Positions 54,136-63,517 are shown, numbered from the stretch's first letter. The stretch: DNA of 64,000 bases from UBA9611 sp965237595 (GCA_965237595.1 CBDEFY010000004.1:124001-188000); one strand, 5' to 3'. Program-made: numbers and translations. Notes: generated by a model from the sequence alone, not told the origin.

Positions 54136-55056
54136 TTAGTTGGACAGGTTTGGTGCAAAACTAAGTGGGAGTTCCGCCGTCTTTCCAAGGTCTGAGAATG
54201 CTCTGCTTGGTGTCCGTTTCCCATTGATTGACCGTTCATCTGATGGCGCCAAGTCTCCTTTGAACACCTCAGCCGGTGTCCGGTAGCCCAAGGCCTGGTG
54301 GGGTCTTTGGTTGTTGTAGAAGCTGAAGTATGCGTCAAGCCCGGCCTTGGCTTCTCGCCCGTTGGAGTAGGCTTTCAGGTAAACCTCCTCGTACTTAACC
54401 GTGCGCCACAGCCGCTCCAACAAGATGTTGTCGGTGTAGCGTCCCTTCCCGTCCATGCTGATTCTCACTCCGTGCTGCTCTAGGAGACCGGTGAAGGCTT
54501 CGCCGGTGAACTGGCTGCCCTGGTCGGTGTTGAAGACCTCTGGCTTCCCCTTGCCAAGCGCTTCCTCCAATGTCTCGACACAGAAATCAGCATCCAAGGT
54601 GTTGGAAAGACGCCAGGCCACCACGTACCGCGTGTACCAATCCATGATGGCCACCAGGTATAAGAAACCCTTGGCCATGGGGATGTAGGTGATGTCGGCG
54701 GCCCACACCTGATTTGGTCTGGTGATCTCCATGCCGCTCAGGAGGTAGGGATACACCTTGTGCCCTGGCCCCGGCTTGCTGGTCCGGGGCCACCGGTAGA
54801 TGGCACGTAGTCCCATGGTCCGCATCAGACGCTGGACCCGCTTCCGGTTCACCCTGTGACCTTGAGTGCCCAGCCAGACCCTCATGCGCCGCGACCCGTA
54901 GAAGGGGGTACTTAGGTACTGGTGGTCCATCGCCTTCATCACGGTCAGGTTCTCCAAGCAAGTCCCCTTGCGCCGGTAGTTTAGGCTGGACCTGCTGATG
55001 CTCAGTAAGGCGCACTGTCTCACTGTGGACAAGGCTGGGTGCCGCCGGTCCACCAT
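54136..55056 (-). CDS. IS3-family orfB transposase (element B)
   Basis: A 306-residue transposase with DDE motifs as in element A: WAADITYIP, NTDQGSQFTG and LLERLWRTVKYEEVYL, plus RPHQALGYRTP. In contrast to element A, orfB is in the same frame as orfA and separated by a stop and 21 bases. An indel near 55040-55060 probably removed the usual overlap, since the correct orfB start MSRERR sits in another frame. Likely a defective copy unless this is an error. Confidence 0.85.
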   Translation of the reverse strand: MVDRRHPALSTVRQCALLSISRSSLNYRRKGTCLENLTVMKAMDHQYLSTPFYGSRRMRVWLGTQGHRVNRKRVQRLMRTMGLRAIYRWPRTSKPGPGHKVYPYLLSGMEITRPNQVWAADITYIPMAKGFLYLVAIMDWYTRYVVAWRLSNTLDADFCVETLEEALGKGKPEVFNTDQGSQFTGEAFTGLLEQHGVRISMDGKGRYTDNILLERLWRTVKYEEVYLKAYSNGREAKAGLDAYFSFYNNQRPHQALGYRTPAEVFKGDLAPSDERSINGKRTPSRAFSDLGKTAELPLSFAPNLSN

Positions 55057-55077
55057 CGTCCCGCCGCCGCTCCCGGC

Positions 55078-55380
55078 TCATGGACCGAGCCTCTCCGCCA
55101 AGAAATCCCGCTCAACCTTCAGTTGGCCGATCTGCTGATAGAGCCGGGCAACAAGGACCGCATCGCTCTTCTGGCGTTTGTCTTGGTTCCCACCAAAGAC
55201 GCCGACCGCTCCTTCCAACAAGGACTTCTTCCAGGCCTGGATCTGCCCGGGATGGACCTCGTAGCGGGCGGCCAGTTGGGCCACCGTCTCTTCACCCTTC
55301 ACCGCTTCCAGGGCCACCTTGGCCTTGAATGTTGGGCTGTGCTTCCTCCGCTCTTTTGACATGTCCCACTCCTCCCTCAC
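55078..55380 (-). CDS. IS3-family orfA (element B)
   Basis: A 100-residue HTH protein: FKAKVALEAVKGEETVAQLAARYEVHPGQIQAWKKSLLEG, then a leucine-zipper-like tail. It is clearly related to orfA of element A. Confidence 0.88.
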   Translation of the reverse strand: MREEWDMSKERRKHSPTFKAKVALEAVKGEETVAQLAARYEVHPGQIQAWKKSLLEGAVGVFGGNQDKRQKSDAVLVARLYQQIGQLKVERDFLAERLGP

Positions 55381-55667
55381 AGCAACAGCTGTGGCTATTT
55401 TAGGAGCAGAACTCTCACTTAACCACCCGTCCGAATTTCCGGGTCCACCTCACATTGGTGATTGAGTTCACCGATTGGCACAGAGAAGGCCCGGTTTTTG
55501 AAACATGGGAAATCGAGGCTGAGATGGATCGGGTACTTGCAGTTGCCTAGTCATTTGGGCTATCGAGCGGAGTTGCGGGTTGGAATCCCAGTGAACTAAC
55601 AGCATTTTCCTGAACAGTAACCTTTTCAGTCGCCATCCTTCCAAAACGAATATGGAAGACGCTTGCT

Positions 55668-56471
55668 TCACGTCCCCCCAAACCGGGCCTGGCGGCGCTC
55701 GGCGAACGCTCTGATCCCCTCTTGAAAATCGGCGGTCAGGCCCATGTCGGCCAGAGCCTCACTCTCCGCGTCCAGTTGGGCTCCGATGTCCGTTTCCCAA
55801 GAGCGGTCAAACAGCGCCTTCACTCGCCCGTAGGCCACAGTGGGGCCCTGGGCCAAGCGGACCGCGGTTTCCATGGCGTGGCGGTGGAGTTCATCGTCGC
55901 CGACCACTTGGTTGACCAAGCCCATCTCCAAGGCCGCCTCCGCGCTGATGGGCTGGCTGGCCAGGTAAATCTCCATGGCCCGGCCGGCACCCACCAAACG
56001 GGGCAGAAGATAGGTTGACCCGCCGTCTGCCGTGGCCCCGATGTTGGCGTAGGCCATGAGGAACCGGGCGCTTTCGGCGGCCACCCGCAGGTCGCAACCC
56101 AGCATCAAGCTGAACCCGGCGCCCGCCGCCACGCCGTTGATGCCGGCTACCACCGGTTTTCCCAGCCGCCGGAGCCCCAGAACAACCTTGGTATGGAGTA
56201 GATCGGCCATGGTGCGGATGTGATCATGCAGGCCCTGGGGACCTACTGCCTCCAGGGTCTCCACGAGATGTTTCACGTCGGCGCCCGAACAGAAGGCGCC
56301 TCCGGCGCCGGTGAGCAGCACCGCCCGGATGCTGGGCCGTTTGCAGGCCTCGATGGCCTTGCCCATCTCCGTGAACATCTCCGGGATCAGGGCGTTCCGT
56401 GACTCGGCGCGGTTCAGGGTTATGATGCCTACGCTGTCCAACGTCTCGAATTTGACGTATTCTTCTGCCAT
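55668..56471 (-). CDS. enoyl-CoA hydratase/isomerase family protein
   Basis: A 267-residue crotonase-fold protein. Oxyanion-hole motifs are GAGGAFCSGADVKHL (~55-69) and GVAAGAGFSLMLGCDLRVA (~113-131). The usual first catalytic Glu position is in ANIGATADGGSTYLLPRLVG, where DGG replaces the second Glu region, a pattern of PaaG-like isomerases/hydratases. It acts on acyl-CoAs in the cytoplasm. ATG 56471 has AAGGAG upstream. Single-gene unit upstream of the tldE stop. Confidence 0.88.
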   Translation of the reverse strand: MAEEYVKFETLDSVGIITLNRAESRNALIPEMFTEMGKAIEACKRPSIRAVLLTGAGGAFCSGADVKHLVETLEAVGPQGLHDHIRTMADLLHTKVVLGLRRLGKPVVAGINGVAAGAGFSLMLGCDLRVAAESARFLMAYANIGATADGGSTYLLPRLVGAGRAMEIYLASQPISAEAALEMGLVNQVVGDDELHRHAMETAVRLAQGPTVAYGRVKALFDRSWETDIGAQLDAESEALADMGLTADFQEGIRAFAERRQARFGGT

Positions 56472-56509
56472 CGGTTCTCCTTGGCTCCGGGCCTTTCAAG
56501 CGCCCTCGT

Positions 56510-58099
56510 TTACACGCTTTCCATGTACTCGGAGATCTCCTCCAAGCCGAACCCGTCCACCGCGATCTCCGTGGCCCAGGTCACTTGGTCCGACGACCAG
56601 CGCACGGTTGCCCGGCGTTGGGCGGCAATGCCCAGGGTGTTGTTAATCAGCCGGAGCACGTTGTCGTTCATCCGCACTGTGTTGGGTTTCAGCGGGGCGG
56701 CCAGCTTGCCGTCCTTGATCAGGTAGGAGTCGCCGATGATGGTGCCGCTGAAGTCGCCGCTGGTGATGCCGTTGATCGGATAGGTGTACCAGATACGGCC
56801 GATGTACACTCCGTCGCCCACCAGCCGCAGCAACTCCTCTTGGCTGTGGCCCCGGCCTCCTTCCCGTCCCCCGTCAATCACCAGGTTGTTGGAGACAGCG
56901 CTGGGCATTGACCCAAAATTTCGGCCGCCGCCGTTGCCGGGCCGGAAACCGTTGCGTGGTGCGATACTCTCAAGGGCGTCTTTGGGGGCGATGCCCAATT
57001 TTTCCCGTGCGTTGGGGTCGTTCAAGATGCGTTGGTAGTTGTAGTAGTCGGCCAGCAGCCCCGACAGCTTGCCGTCGGGGACCAATTCCGTCCGGCCGGT
57101 GGGCAGGCCCTCGTCGGTGATGGACTTGGAACTGGGCAGGCCGGGTGCCGCGCCGTCGTCGTAGAGGTTGAAGTCTTCCGAGGCCACGGTCTGGCCCAGC
57201 TTGCCCATGAATGGCGAGGCCCCGGCGAAGAACATGTCCAGGGACAGTCCGGGCATCAGCACCCATTCCAGTATCTCCGCCACCGGTTGGGGCCCTAGGA
57301 TCACTCTGTAGCTGCCGGAGGGGATGCGCTGGCCGTCCATGGAGTCGACGGCGTTACGGGCCGCCTCGGCGGCGGCCTCCCCCGTAAAGTCGGCCATCTT
57401 GCTGCCCACGGACCACCCGCTGCCCTTGCTGGCTTGGCTCTCAATCATGGCCGTGGCGAATGACATAATCAGCGTGTTCTGTTCGGTCTGGACCTTGGGG
57501 ATATGGGTCGACGCGATGGCCATCCGGTCTTGGAGCATGACGACGTCCCCGCCCAAGATTAGGCCAAGTTCGGCCATCTTTTCCGGCGAACCGGCCAGTA
57601 CCATCAGGTCTTCCGAGGACTGGAAGGAGCCCAGGGCCCGGTCCATCATCCGCCAGCCGGCGTCCACCGGCCCCTTCCCGCCGATGCGCATTAACTTGGG
57701 ATCGTAATTGGCGGGTGCGGCATCCTTCTCTTCGGAAGTGCGGCGCAGGGGGGTATCCAGCTTGGGCAGCGACACGAACTCCGCGTCGAAAACCGCGCCG
57801 TAACGGGCCTTGTCCAGGGCACGGGCGGCCCCCTCCACCGATAGGTCGGTGGCCTCGCTGCCGAACCCGGTCTTGATCCCGTCGGTTGTCCGGAAAGTGG
57901 CCCGGATGCCCAGACCGTAGCCCTCGGTCGACTTGGGTTCCTCCACCCCGTTGCTGGGGATGTGGGAGGTGTAATTGAGCCGCACGGTGAGGTTGGCCCC
58001 GGCCGAGGCAAATACCTCGACTTCCTCCACGTCGGCTTGGGCGGAGGCGAACGACAGGGCCTTCTTAACGGCGCGGCGCAGTTCGGCTAGTGGTAGCAA
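56510..58099 (-). CDS. TldE/PmbA-type metallopeptidase subunit
   Basis: A 529-residue TldD/PmbA-family protein without an HExxxH motif, hence the E-type partner of the TldD at 61548. Family features include the N-terminal A-D-V-E-E-V-E-V-F-A-S-A-G-A start, and the C-terminal NNLVIDGGREGGRGHSQEELLR with YTYPINGITSGDFSGTI. TldD/TldE heterodimers degrade unfolded peptides and mature small peptides. Start is a TTG at 58099 with no clear ribosome site. The first 126 bases occur again at 58629-58754, where a good ribosome site is attached. Confidence 0.85.
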   Translation of the reverse strand: MLPLAELRRAVKKALSFASAQADVEEVEVFASAGANLTVRLNYTSHIPSNGVEEPKSTEGYGLGIRATFRTTDGIKTGFGSEATDLSVEGAARALDKARYGAVFDAEFVSLPKLDTPLRRTSEEKDAAPANYDPKLMRIGGKGPVDAGWRMMDRALGSFQSSEDLMVLAGSPEKMAELGLILGGDVVMLQDRMAIASTHIPKVQTEQNTLIMSFATAMIESQASKGSGWSVGSKMADFTGEAAAEAARNAVDSMDGQRIPSGSYRVILGPQPVAEILEWVLMPGLSLDMFFAGASPFMGKLGQTVASEDFNLYDDGAAPGLPSSKSITDEGLPTGRTELVPDGKLSGLLADYYNYQRILNDPNAREKLGIAPKDALESIAPRNGFRPGNGGGRNFGSMPSAVSNNLVIDGGREGGRGHSQEELLRLVGDGVYIGRIWYTYPINGITSGDFSGTIIGDSYLIKDGKLAAPLKPNTVRMNDNVLRLINNTLGIAAQRRATVRWSSDQVTWATEIAVDGFGLEEISEYMESV

Positions 58100-58143
58100 G
58101 GGTTTTTTGACTCGCTGCGTGGCAGTTTGGCGCTACGTCTGAA

Positions 58144-58500
58144 CTACATCAAGAGGCCTGGGACCGGCACCAGGCGTTCGTTGGGAGTATCTACGCCTAG
58201 GAGGAGCCCTTGGAGGGTGTATGCGCCCAGTAAAGATTCCGATCTCTTATCGCCGAACACGATAATGGTGATAATTGAATGTCCGTCAATACGGATCCGG
58301 GTTTGACCGATGTCGCGCTGAATTGTTCGCCCGTCGGCCAAGATAAAGGCAACTTGGCCGTGGACCGCGACGTCCAATCTCCGAAGCAACGTCGACGGCA
58401 CTGTGGTGTAGCTTGCGCCGGTGTCTACCAGTGCACTCACGGTTTCGAACCGCGTGCCTTCCGAGTCACCGATCTCGATTTCTATGCTGAAGGTTCCCAA
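58144..58500 (-). CDS. clan AA aspartic protease (retropepsin-like)
   Basis: A 118-residue protein with the active-site motif A-L-V-D-T-G-A-S-Y (~24-32), matching single-domain retropepsin-like proteases that dimerise. Later GVDTPNERLVPVPGLLM fits the C-terminal strands. Start is TTG 58500. It lies between two copies of the tldE 5' end. Confidence 0.75.
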   Translation of the reverse strand: MGTFSIEIEIGDSEGTRFETVSALVDTGASYTTVPSTLLRRLDVAVHGQVAFILADGRTIQRDIGQTRIRIDGHSIITIIVFGDKRSESLLGAYTLQGLLLGVDTPNERLVPVPGLLM

Positions 58501-58628
58501 TCTCTACCCCCGGTGTGCGACGGTTGTGGCCGTCAATTCCTATCTTTACTGGTTCAGCTTGTAAATCAATTGTACCAGCCTACGTTGACGAGGCGGCCAT
58601 TCAAGCAACCACTGCAACTGGAGGCATG

Positions 58629-58754
58629 ATTAAGCCGCACGGTGAGGTTGGCCCCGGCCGAGGCAAATACCTCGACTTCCGCCACGTCGGCTTGGGCGGA
58701 GGCGAACGACAGGGCCTTCTTAACGGCGCGGCGAAGGTCGGCTAGTGGCAGCAA
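58629..58754 (-). pseudogene. truncated 5' copy of the tldE-type gene (direct repeat)
   Basis: Nearly identical (five mismatches in 126 bases) to 57974-58099. Translation gives MLPLADLRRAVKKALSFASA and continues to TVRLNHASSC before running into unrelated sequence. AGGAG lies upstream of its TTG start, unlike the full-length gene. The two repeats flank the aspartic protease gene, so the original gene was probably split by insertion or a partial duplication. Confidence 0.88.
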
Positions 58755-59272
58755 TTTAAGGACTTCTCCTTTTCAAATGGATCAACGATTTTGGCTCTAT
58801 TGGTCATCTCTGGAGGTGTTAGTTGCTTCGATAAGGCCCTCGTCGAGCTCGATCAAGTCCTGTTGGCCAATGTCTTCGGGCAAGGCCAAGCCTCGTTGTT
58901 CTCTGATAGCGTTGATATTGTCTAGCGGCCGTTGCAGTGCCCGACGCCGAGTGCCTACCAGGCTTCCGAAGTCCTTTTGAGCGTCCTCTATGCGCTTCCC
59001 CAGAGTATCCATTTGCTTGATGAACCGGCCCCATTGGTTTTCGAACTTGCCCAGCTCCGAAATTACTTCGTTGGAGCTTTGTTCAACGCTGAAATTATCT
59101 ACGGCTTGCCGGATCACAACCAGGATAGCGAAAAGTGATACGGGGGAGCACAGAACTACCTTGCTCGTGAGGGCGTCGTCGATAAGCGCACTGTCATGCT
59201 CGTGAATGTACTGGTAAATCTGCTCGTTGGGGATAAACAAAAGTACATAGTCGAGCCTGTCTCAGAAGTCTG

Positions 59273-60932
59273 AACTGGCCATGGGTATGTCGTTGGGTGT
59301 ATTTTCGAGGCGACATAAATTGGGGAGATGTTGAGATGCCGTTTCGAGAGATGGGCCGAGAGCAGATATGGATGTTGCCGCCGACGCTTGACGAACTGTT
59401 GCCGTTGGACCATCCAGCGCGATTCGTGGCCGAGTTCGTTGACGCTTTGGACCGGGAGGACTGGGCGGAGCTTGGGGTAAAGATAGACGGGGAGGTGCTG
59501 GGAGCGCCAGCCTACCATCCACGTGCGCTGTTGAGCGTGTGGCTGTACGGCTTCATGACCGGGGTGCGCTCGTGCCGGAAGCTGGAGGCGGCCTGCCGGG
59601 ACCAGATACCATACCTGTGGCTGACCGGGTGGCAGCATCCTGACCACAACACCCTGTGGAGGTTCTACAAAGGGCATCGGCAGGCCATGAGGAAGCTGTT
59701 CGAGCGGACGGTGCGTATGGCAGTGACGATGAAGTTGGTGGACCTGGCGGTTCAGGCGGTGGATGGTACGAAGGTGGTCGCCAACGCGTCGCTGAACAGG
59801 AGCTACGACGCCGAGGGACTGCGTGGTCTGTTGGAGCGGCTGGAGCGTGCGATAGCCGACCTTGAGGCTCAGAACGAAGCGGGAGAAGACACTGCTGTTG
59901 CCCATCTGCCTGAGGAGTTGGCTGACAAGGAGGTCTTGAGAGAGCAGGTGAGGCAGGCGATGGACGATCTCACGAGTCAGAAGCGCCACAAGCGCATCAA
60001 CCTGACCGACCCAGACGCCAGGCTGATGAAGGGTAGGCAAGGCATCGTGGCTGGCTACAACGCTCAGGCTATGGTCTCACCCACAGAGACGGATGGGGGA
60101 GCGACCGGCATGTTGGTCACCGCCGTGGACGTGGTGGATGCAGCCAATGACAATGCCCTGCTGGTGCCGATGGTCGAGCAGGCCGAGGAGACTATGGGGA
60201 CGAAGTCGCAGATGACGTTGGCCGATGCCGGATACTTCGCCGCGAGTCACTTGGAAGAATGCGCCCGTCGAGATCAGCAGGTGGTAGTGTCGGAGTCGCG
60301 GCAACGGTTCCTCAAAGACCCATATCACAAGGACCGATTCACCTACGACGAGCAGAGCGACAGCTTTACGTGTCCGCAGGGATAGACGCTCAAGTTCGTT
60401 CGTATCCAACATACGCATGGAGTCCCGTTGCGTCTGTACCGGGCCTCCGGGGTCGTCTGCCAAGTGTGCCCAGCCTTCGGAGTCTGCACGAAGGCCAAAG
60501 AGATTGGGCGGAGCCTGGCGATAGGTCCGCATGACGCAGTGCTGCGCCGTCATCGTGCCTGGATGTCCACCTCAGCAGCTAGAGAGGCGTACAAGCTGAG
60601 AAAGCAACTGGTCGAGCCTGTCTTCGGAATCATCAAGGAACAACAGGGGGCACGGAGATTCCTGCTGCGCGGCCTCGTTAACGTGGCGGCCGAGTGGACA
60701 ATGCTGGCCACAGCCTTCAACCTGCGCACTCTCTGGCGGGTGTGGCGCTCAGCCCCTTCATCGGTCTATTTAATGGCCCGGAGCCTTGTCCCGTCTCCTG
60801 ACCTGCAGTGATGACAGCAGCTGACCCATCGCTCCGTCGCCTGTCCTACCCGCTCAGGCCAGGGCCTTTCAGCGAACCCTTTGACCTCTATCTGCTCCCC
60901 CTATCCGCAATTTCCACTTCTGGGACAGGCTC
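59273..60932 (+). mobile_element. IS1182-type element in rmuC
   Basis: A 1660-bp element with terminal inverted repeats GAGCCTGTCTCAGAAGT (left) and GAGCCTGTCCCAGAAGT (right, reverse complement), differing at one base. It is bordered by AGTC at 59269-59272 and 60933-60936, a 4-bp target duplication. It holds one transposase gene. Confidence 0.9.
59336..60811 (+). pseudogene. IS1182-type transposase with an in-frame stop
   Basis: One reading frame from ATG 59336 to 60811 encodes the DDE_Tnp_1-type transposase, interrupted only by TAG at 60383-60385 where CAG (Gln, in CPQGQTL) is expected. The first part begins FREMGREQIWMLPPTLDELLP and includes LVDLAVQAVDGTKVVANAS; the second carries KEQQGARRFLLRGLVNVAAEWTMLATAFNL. 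A nonsense mutation has probably inactivated it. Confidence 0.85.
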
Positions 60933-61547
60933 AGTCCAGAGTTTTTCGGCCGGGGTCGATATAATCCCGAGTAACGACTTCTTTCAGCCGGGCGCGGACA
61001 TCCCGTACGAATTGCTGGCGATAGCGGGTTTCATCTTCTGCGTCTCTGGCCTCGATACATTTCAGGTAGTTGTCCAGCGGGAACTTTACGTCCATGTTTA
61101 GGGTGAGGTCCTGGGGCAACAGGAAGGTGAAGTCGGGCCGAGTGCGACTGGCTTCCAAAGTTGCTTGCTTTAAGTAGTTGACCCCTTGGACGAAGCCTAT
61201 GAGCCGGAGAACGTCCTCGGCCATGCGCTCTCCCCACTGGCCCCTGATGCGGGTATTGGCCAAGGCCTCCTTAAGCTGGTCGGTAGTCGTGGCCAAGGCG
61301 ATGGTCTGCACACCCACGTTTTTGATCTGGCTGGTTAATTCGCCGAATTTGTTTTCCCGGTCCTTTTCCAGCTCGCGGACCAAATCAGATACTTTGTCTA
61401 ACTCGGACTTCAACGCCTCAAAGTGGGGGTCCAGTCGTTCCCGGTTTGTCGAACCCCGTCGCCAAGCAGCGACCAACGCACCTGTGAGGACTAGGCTGAG
61501 GATAGCCAGGACGACGATTGATACTGACTCCATGGATCCCCCTTGGG

Positions 61548-63116
61548 TCAACCTGGTCCTGTTAGTCTGGCAACGCCGCGCATGGTGGGCCCGCCGTTGC
61601 TCATCCGCTTGGCCTGCATGGGTTGACCCTTTCCGCAATTGGGTATGGGGTTCACCCGCAGGTCGTTCCCAACGGCGTCGATGGACCTGAAGTAGTCTCG
61701 GCTGTCGGAAGTGATGCCGCCGTCCCGGTATAGCTGGCCCAATCGGCCGTTCTTGATTTCGTAGACCTTTACTGCGGTGATGCGGAAGTTCTCCCGGGAC
61801 TCGGCGATGGACGGTGTCCGGTGTCCGGAGATGTAGTAGCCGTCTTCCACCTCGGAGATGACGCTTTGAGGGTCCTGCTGGCCGGGGCCGAAGATGGTGT
61901 TGGTCATTCGGATCAAGGGCACCAGCTGGGCCTCGGTGGAGCGGGCCGACCCGTTGGGCTGAGCTCCCATGATGGCCGCCGTCTGGCGGTTGTTCAAGAA
62001 CTCCTCCAGCACGCCGTCCCGGAGGATGTAGGCCCGTCGGGCCGGGGTGCCCTCATGGTCGTACTTGAATGAGCCGTAGCCCTCGATGGTGGGGTCCGAA
62101 TAGGCGGTGACCAACGGCGAGGCAATCTGCATGCCCAGTTGGTTGTCCTGCAGGTCCTTGAGGAACCAGGAACGCCCGGCGTAACCCGTCTCGTACTTCA
62201 ACGCCCGGTCCAATTCCGAGGGATGGCCGACCACTTCGTGGACCAACAGGGTGTTGAAATGGGGGTCGGTAACCACCGTTACCTCTTTGCCGGGCGGCTT
62301 GAGGGGCGGCGCGCTGGCAACCTCCACAGCGTCTGCGCCCAGCTTCCGGCAGAAGTCCACGAAGCTGGGTAGAACGATGGGGCCGTTGGAATAGCCTTCG
62401 GCCAAGACTTCCCAGCCGCGTTGGTGGCCGGTGAAGTCGTAGTGTTCAAAGTTTCCGTGCTCGCCGGCGCAGATGGCGATGGCGAACCCCTCGGTCTGGG
62501 CGAAGCTCTGATCGATGTCCGCTCCGTCGGAGCTCAGGAAAAGCTCCCGGAGCAGGAAGGTCGAGGCCGAGCAGGCGGAGTAGACGATGTTGCTGCCCTG
62601 GCCCTGAAGGGTTTTGCACCCGTCCACGGCCATCTTGACAGTCTCGGACAGCGGCACCTGCCTGGGGTCGGTTGTATAAGCCGCCGGGACCGCGTCTTGG
62701 CAGACAGCAACGGGGGCCAGGTCGCTGGAGGTCAGACTGCCGCCCAGATGGGCGTAGCGGCCCTTTAGGTGGGACTTTTGCCGGGCGCTGGCCCGGGCAC
62801 GGTTATGGGCTTGCCTGATGCCGTCCCAGACCACGTCTTCGAGCCGGTCCAGGTCCGTTGCGCCCAAGACCCGGCCGAAATAACCGGAAGCGCTGGTCCG
62901 GCCTCCGGCGATGGCGCGAACGCCGAAGTCAAAAGCGTAATCATCGGAACTGGCTTTCTCGGCGCCGTTCTCGGCCACGGCGCCCTTCTCTTCCCGGACC
63001 TCGATGCGGAGGTCGCAGTAACGCAGGCCGGGCAGGGTCTTGGCCTTTTCGGCCACCAGCGACTGGAGATTGGCCCGGAACCGGTCCAGGGCGTCTACGG
63101 TCACGCGTTGGGGCAC
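61548..63116 (-). CDS. tldD: TldD-type metallopeptidase
   Basis: A 522-residue TldD-family protein with the zinc motif H293-E294-V-V-G-H298 (TLLVHEVVGHPSELDRAL), which marks the catalytic subunit. Other features are GRDIGSV-like GYYISGHRT, and the C-terminal VKVYEIKNGRLGQLYRDGGITSDS. It is the partner of the TldE-type protein at 56510 on the same strand. Start is GTG 63116 and not well supported; the stop lies just upstream of the rmuC start. Confidence 0.88.
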   Translation of the reverse strand: MPQRVTVDALDRFRANLQSLVAEKAKTLPGLRYCDLRIEVREEKGAVAENGAEKASSDDYAFDFGVRAIAGGRTSASGYFGRVLGATDLDRLEDVVWDGIRQAHNRARASARQKSHLKGRYAHLGGSLTSSDLAPVAVCQDAVPAAYTTDPRQVPLSETVKMAVDGCKTLQGQGSNIVYSACSASTFLLRELFLSSDGADIDQSFAQTEGFAIAICAGEHGNFEHYDFTGHQRGWEVLAEGYSNGPIVLPSFVDFCRKLGADAVEVASAPPLKPPGKEVTVVTDPHFNTLLVHEVVGHPSELDRALKYETGYAGRSWFLKDLQDNQLGMQIASPLVTAYSDPTIEGYGSFKYDHEGTPARRAYILRDGVLEEFLNNRQTAAIMGAQPNGSARSTEAQLVPLIRMTNTIFGPGQQDPQSVISEVEDGYYISGHRTPSIAESRENFRITAVKVYEIKNGRLGQLYRDGGITSDSRDYFRSIDAVGNDLRVNPIPNCGKGQPMQAKRMSNGGPTMRGVARLTGPG

Positions 63117-63196
63117 GGGCTAATTCCCTCGCCGAGGGCGGTGAACATGGACCGATAATTCCATATCCAGTAGTTCTATATCGATAGGGGTTCGCA

Positions 63197-63400
63197 TCAT
63201 TCCGCATCCCGAAGCCGGGTTAATTCTTCTGAAGTGAGCCCTATTTCCACGGTCCCCAACGAGTTCCGCAGTCGTTCTATCCGATAATGCCTGACGACTT
63301 CCCGGAGGGCTCCTTCAACGGTGTCGCGAACCCCTTTGGTGCCCAGCACCCGCCGTGCATCGTCCAGCAGCGTGTCTTCGGTGACTACTGTCCGCCGCAT
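63197..63400 (-). CDS. VapB-like antitoxin (apparently without toxin)
   Basis: A 67-residue protein: M-R-R-T-V-V-T-E-D-T-L-L-D-D-A, then GTKGVRDTVEGALREVVRHYR, matching short ribbon-helix-helix/VapB antitoxins. ATG 63400 is favoured by AAGG eight bases upstream. The short frame after it (overlapping ATGATGCG at ~63196, encoding only ~25 residues ending in a stop) is too short and lacks PIN-domain acidic residues. The toxin is lost or missing. Confidence 0.62.
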   Translation of the reverse strand: MRRTVVTEDTLLDDARRVLGTKGVRDTVEGALREVVRHYRIERLRNSLGTVEIGLTSEELTRLRDAE

Positions 63401-63517
63401 ATCATGCACCTTCCAGATCCGTCCCCATTATCCATATGGTAGGTATACACGAGCCCCCAGCCATGGTCTCCCAATCCGCTCTGAATCTACCTAAGTCGTA
63501 GCATCCATCACGTGCCG

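Larger units (their letters stand above)
54122..55452 (-). mobile_element. IS3-family element B
   Basis: A ~1330-bp element in opposite orientation, related to A but clearly different in sequence. Its ends match TGAGGTGGACCC at 54122 and GGGTCCACCTCA ending at 55452, with GGACAG/GGAC(G)GG blocks inside. I found no matching target duplication (left AAA, right CAT), so a rearrangement or deletion at the junction is possible. Confidence 0.82.
52125..55550 (+). pseudogene. SIR2-family gene interrupted by two IS3 elements
   Basis: Three separated pieces appear to be one SIR2-like gene: 52125-52305 (VRVVLITGAGCSVEPPTNLPLA, the NAD-binding GAGxS motif), 53619-54121 (DLILKPTD through IVTLNFDLAMTSALMYVG, the T-x-N-F-D motif of SIR2_2 proteins), and probably 55453-55550 (VIEFTDWHREGPVFETWE to a stop). 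Removing the first IS with its GAC duplication joins pieces 1 and 2 in frame. The junction at the second IS leaves the frame unproven, so the tail is tentative. SIR2_2 domains are common in anti-phage NADases. The gene is inactive as it stands. Confidence 0.7.
58797..61533 (-). pseudogene. rmuC: rmuC interrupted by an IS1182-type element
   Basis: The N-terminal part runs from ATG 61533 (AAGGGGGATCC upstream) through one membrane segment (~4-22), a coiled coil and NMDVKFPLDNYLKC to DPGRKTLD. The C-terminal part continues as YVLLFIPNEQIYQYIHEHD to NINAIREQRGLALP and the stop at 58797. Removing 59273-60932 plus one AGTC copy joins the codons exactly: CTG GAC TAT GTA CTT. RmuC is a nuclease-fold protein limiting DNA inversions. 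The reconstructed protein is ~380 residues, so the gene is now split. Confidence 0.88.

Noticed and set aside
54122..55452. Target-site duplication for IS3 element B
   Set aside because: The bases next to both ends differ (AAA versus CAT), so no duplication can be claimed.
55468..55671. 67-codon open frame before the enoyl-CoA hydratase stop
   Set aside because: No ribosome site or recognisable domain; it partly overlaps the SIR2 tail on the opposite strand.
63120..63196. VapC toxin downstream of the antitoxin
   Set aside because: The frame is about 25 codons and lacks PIN-domain acidic residues.
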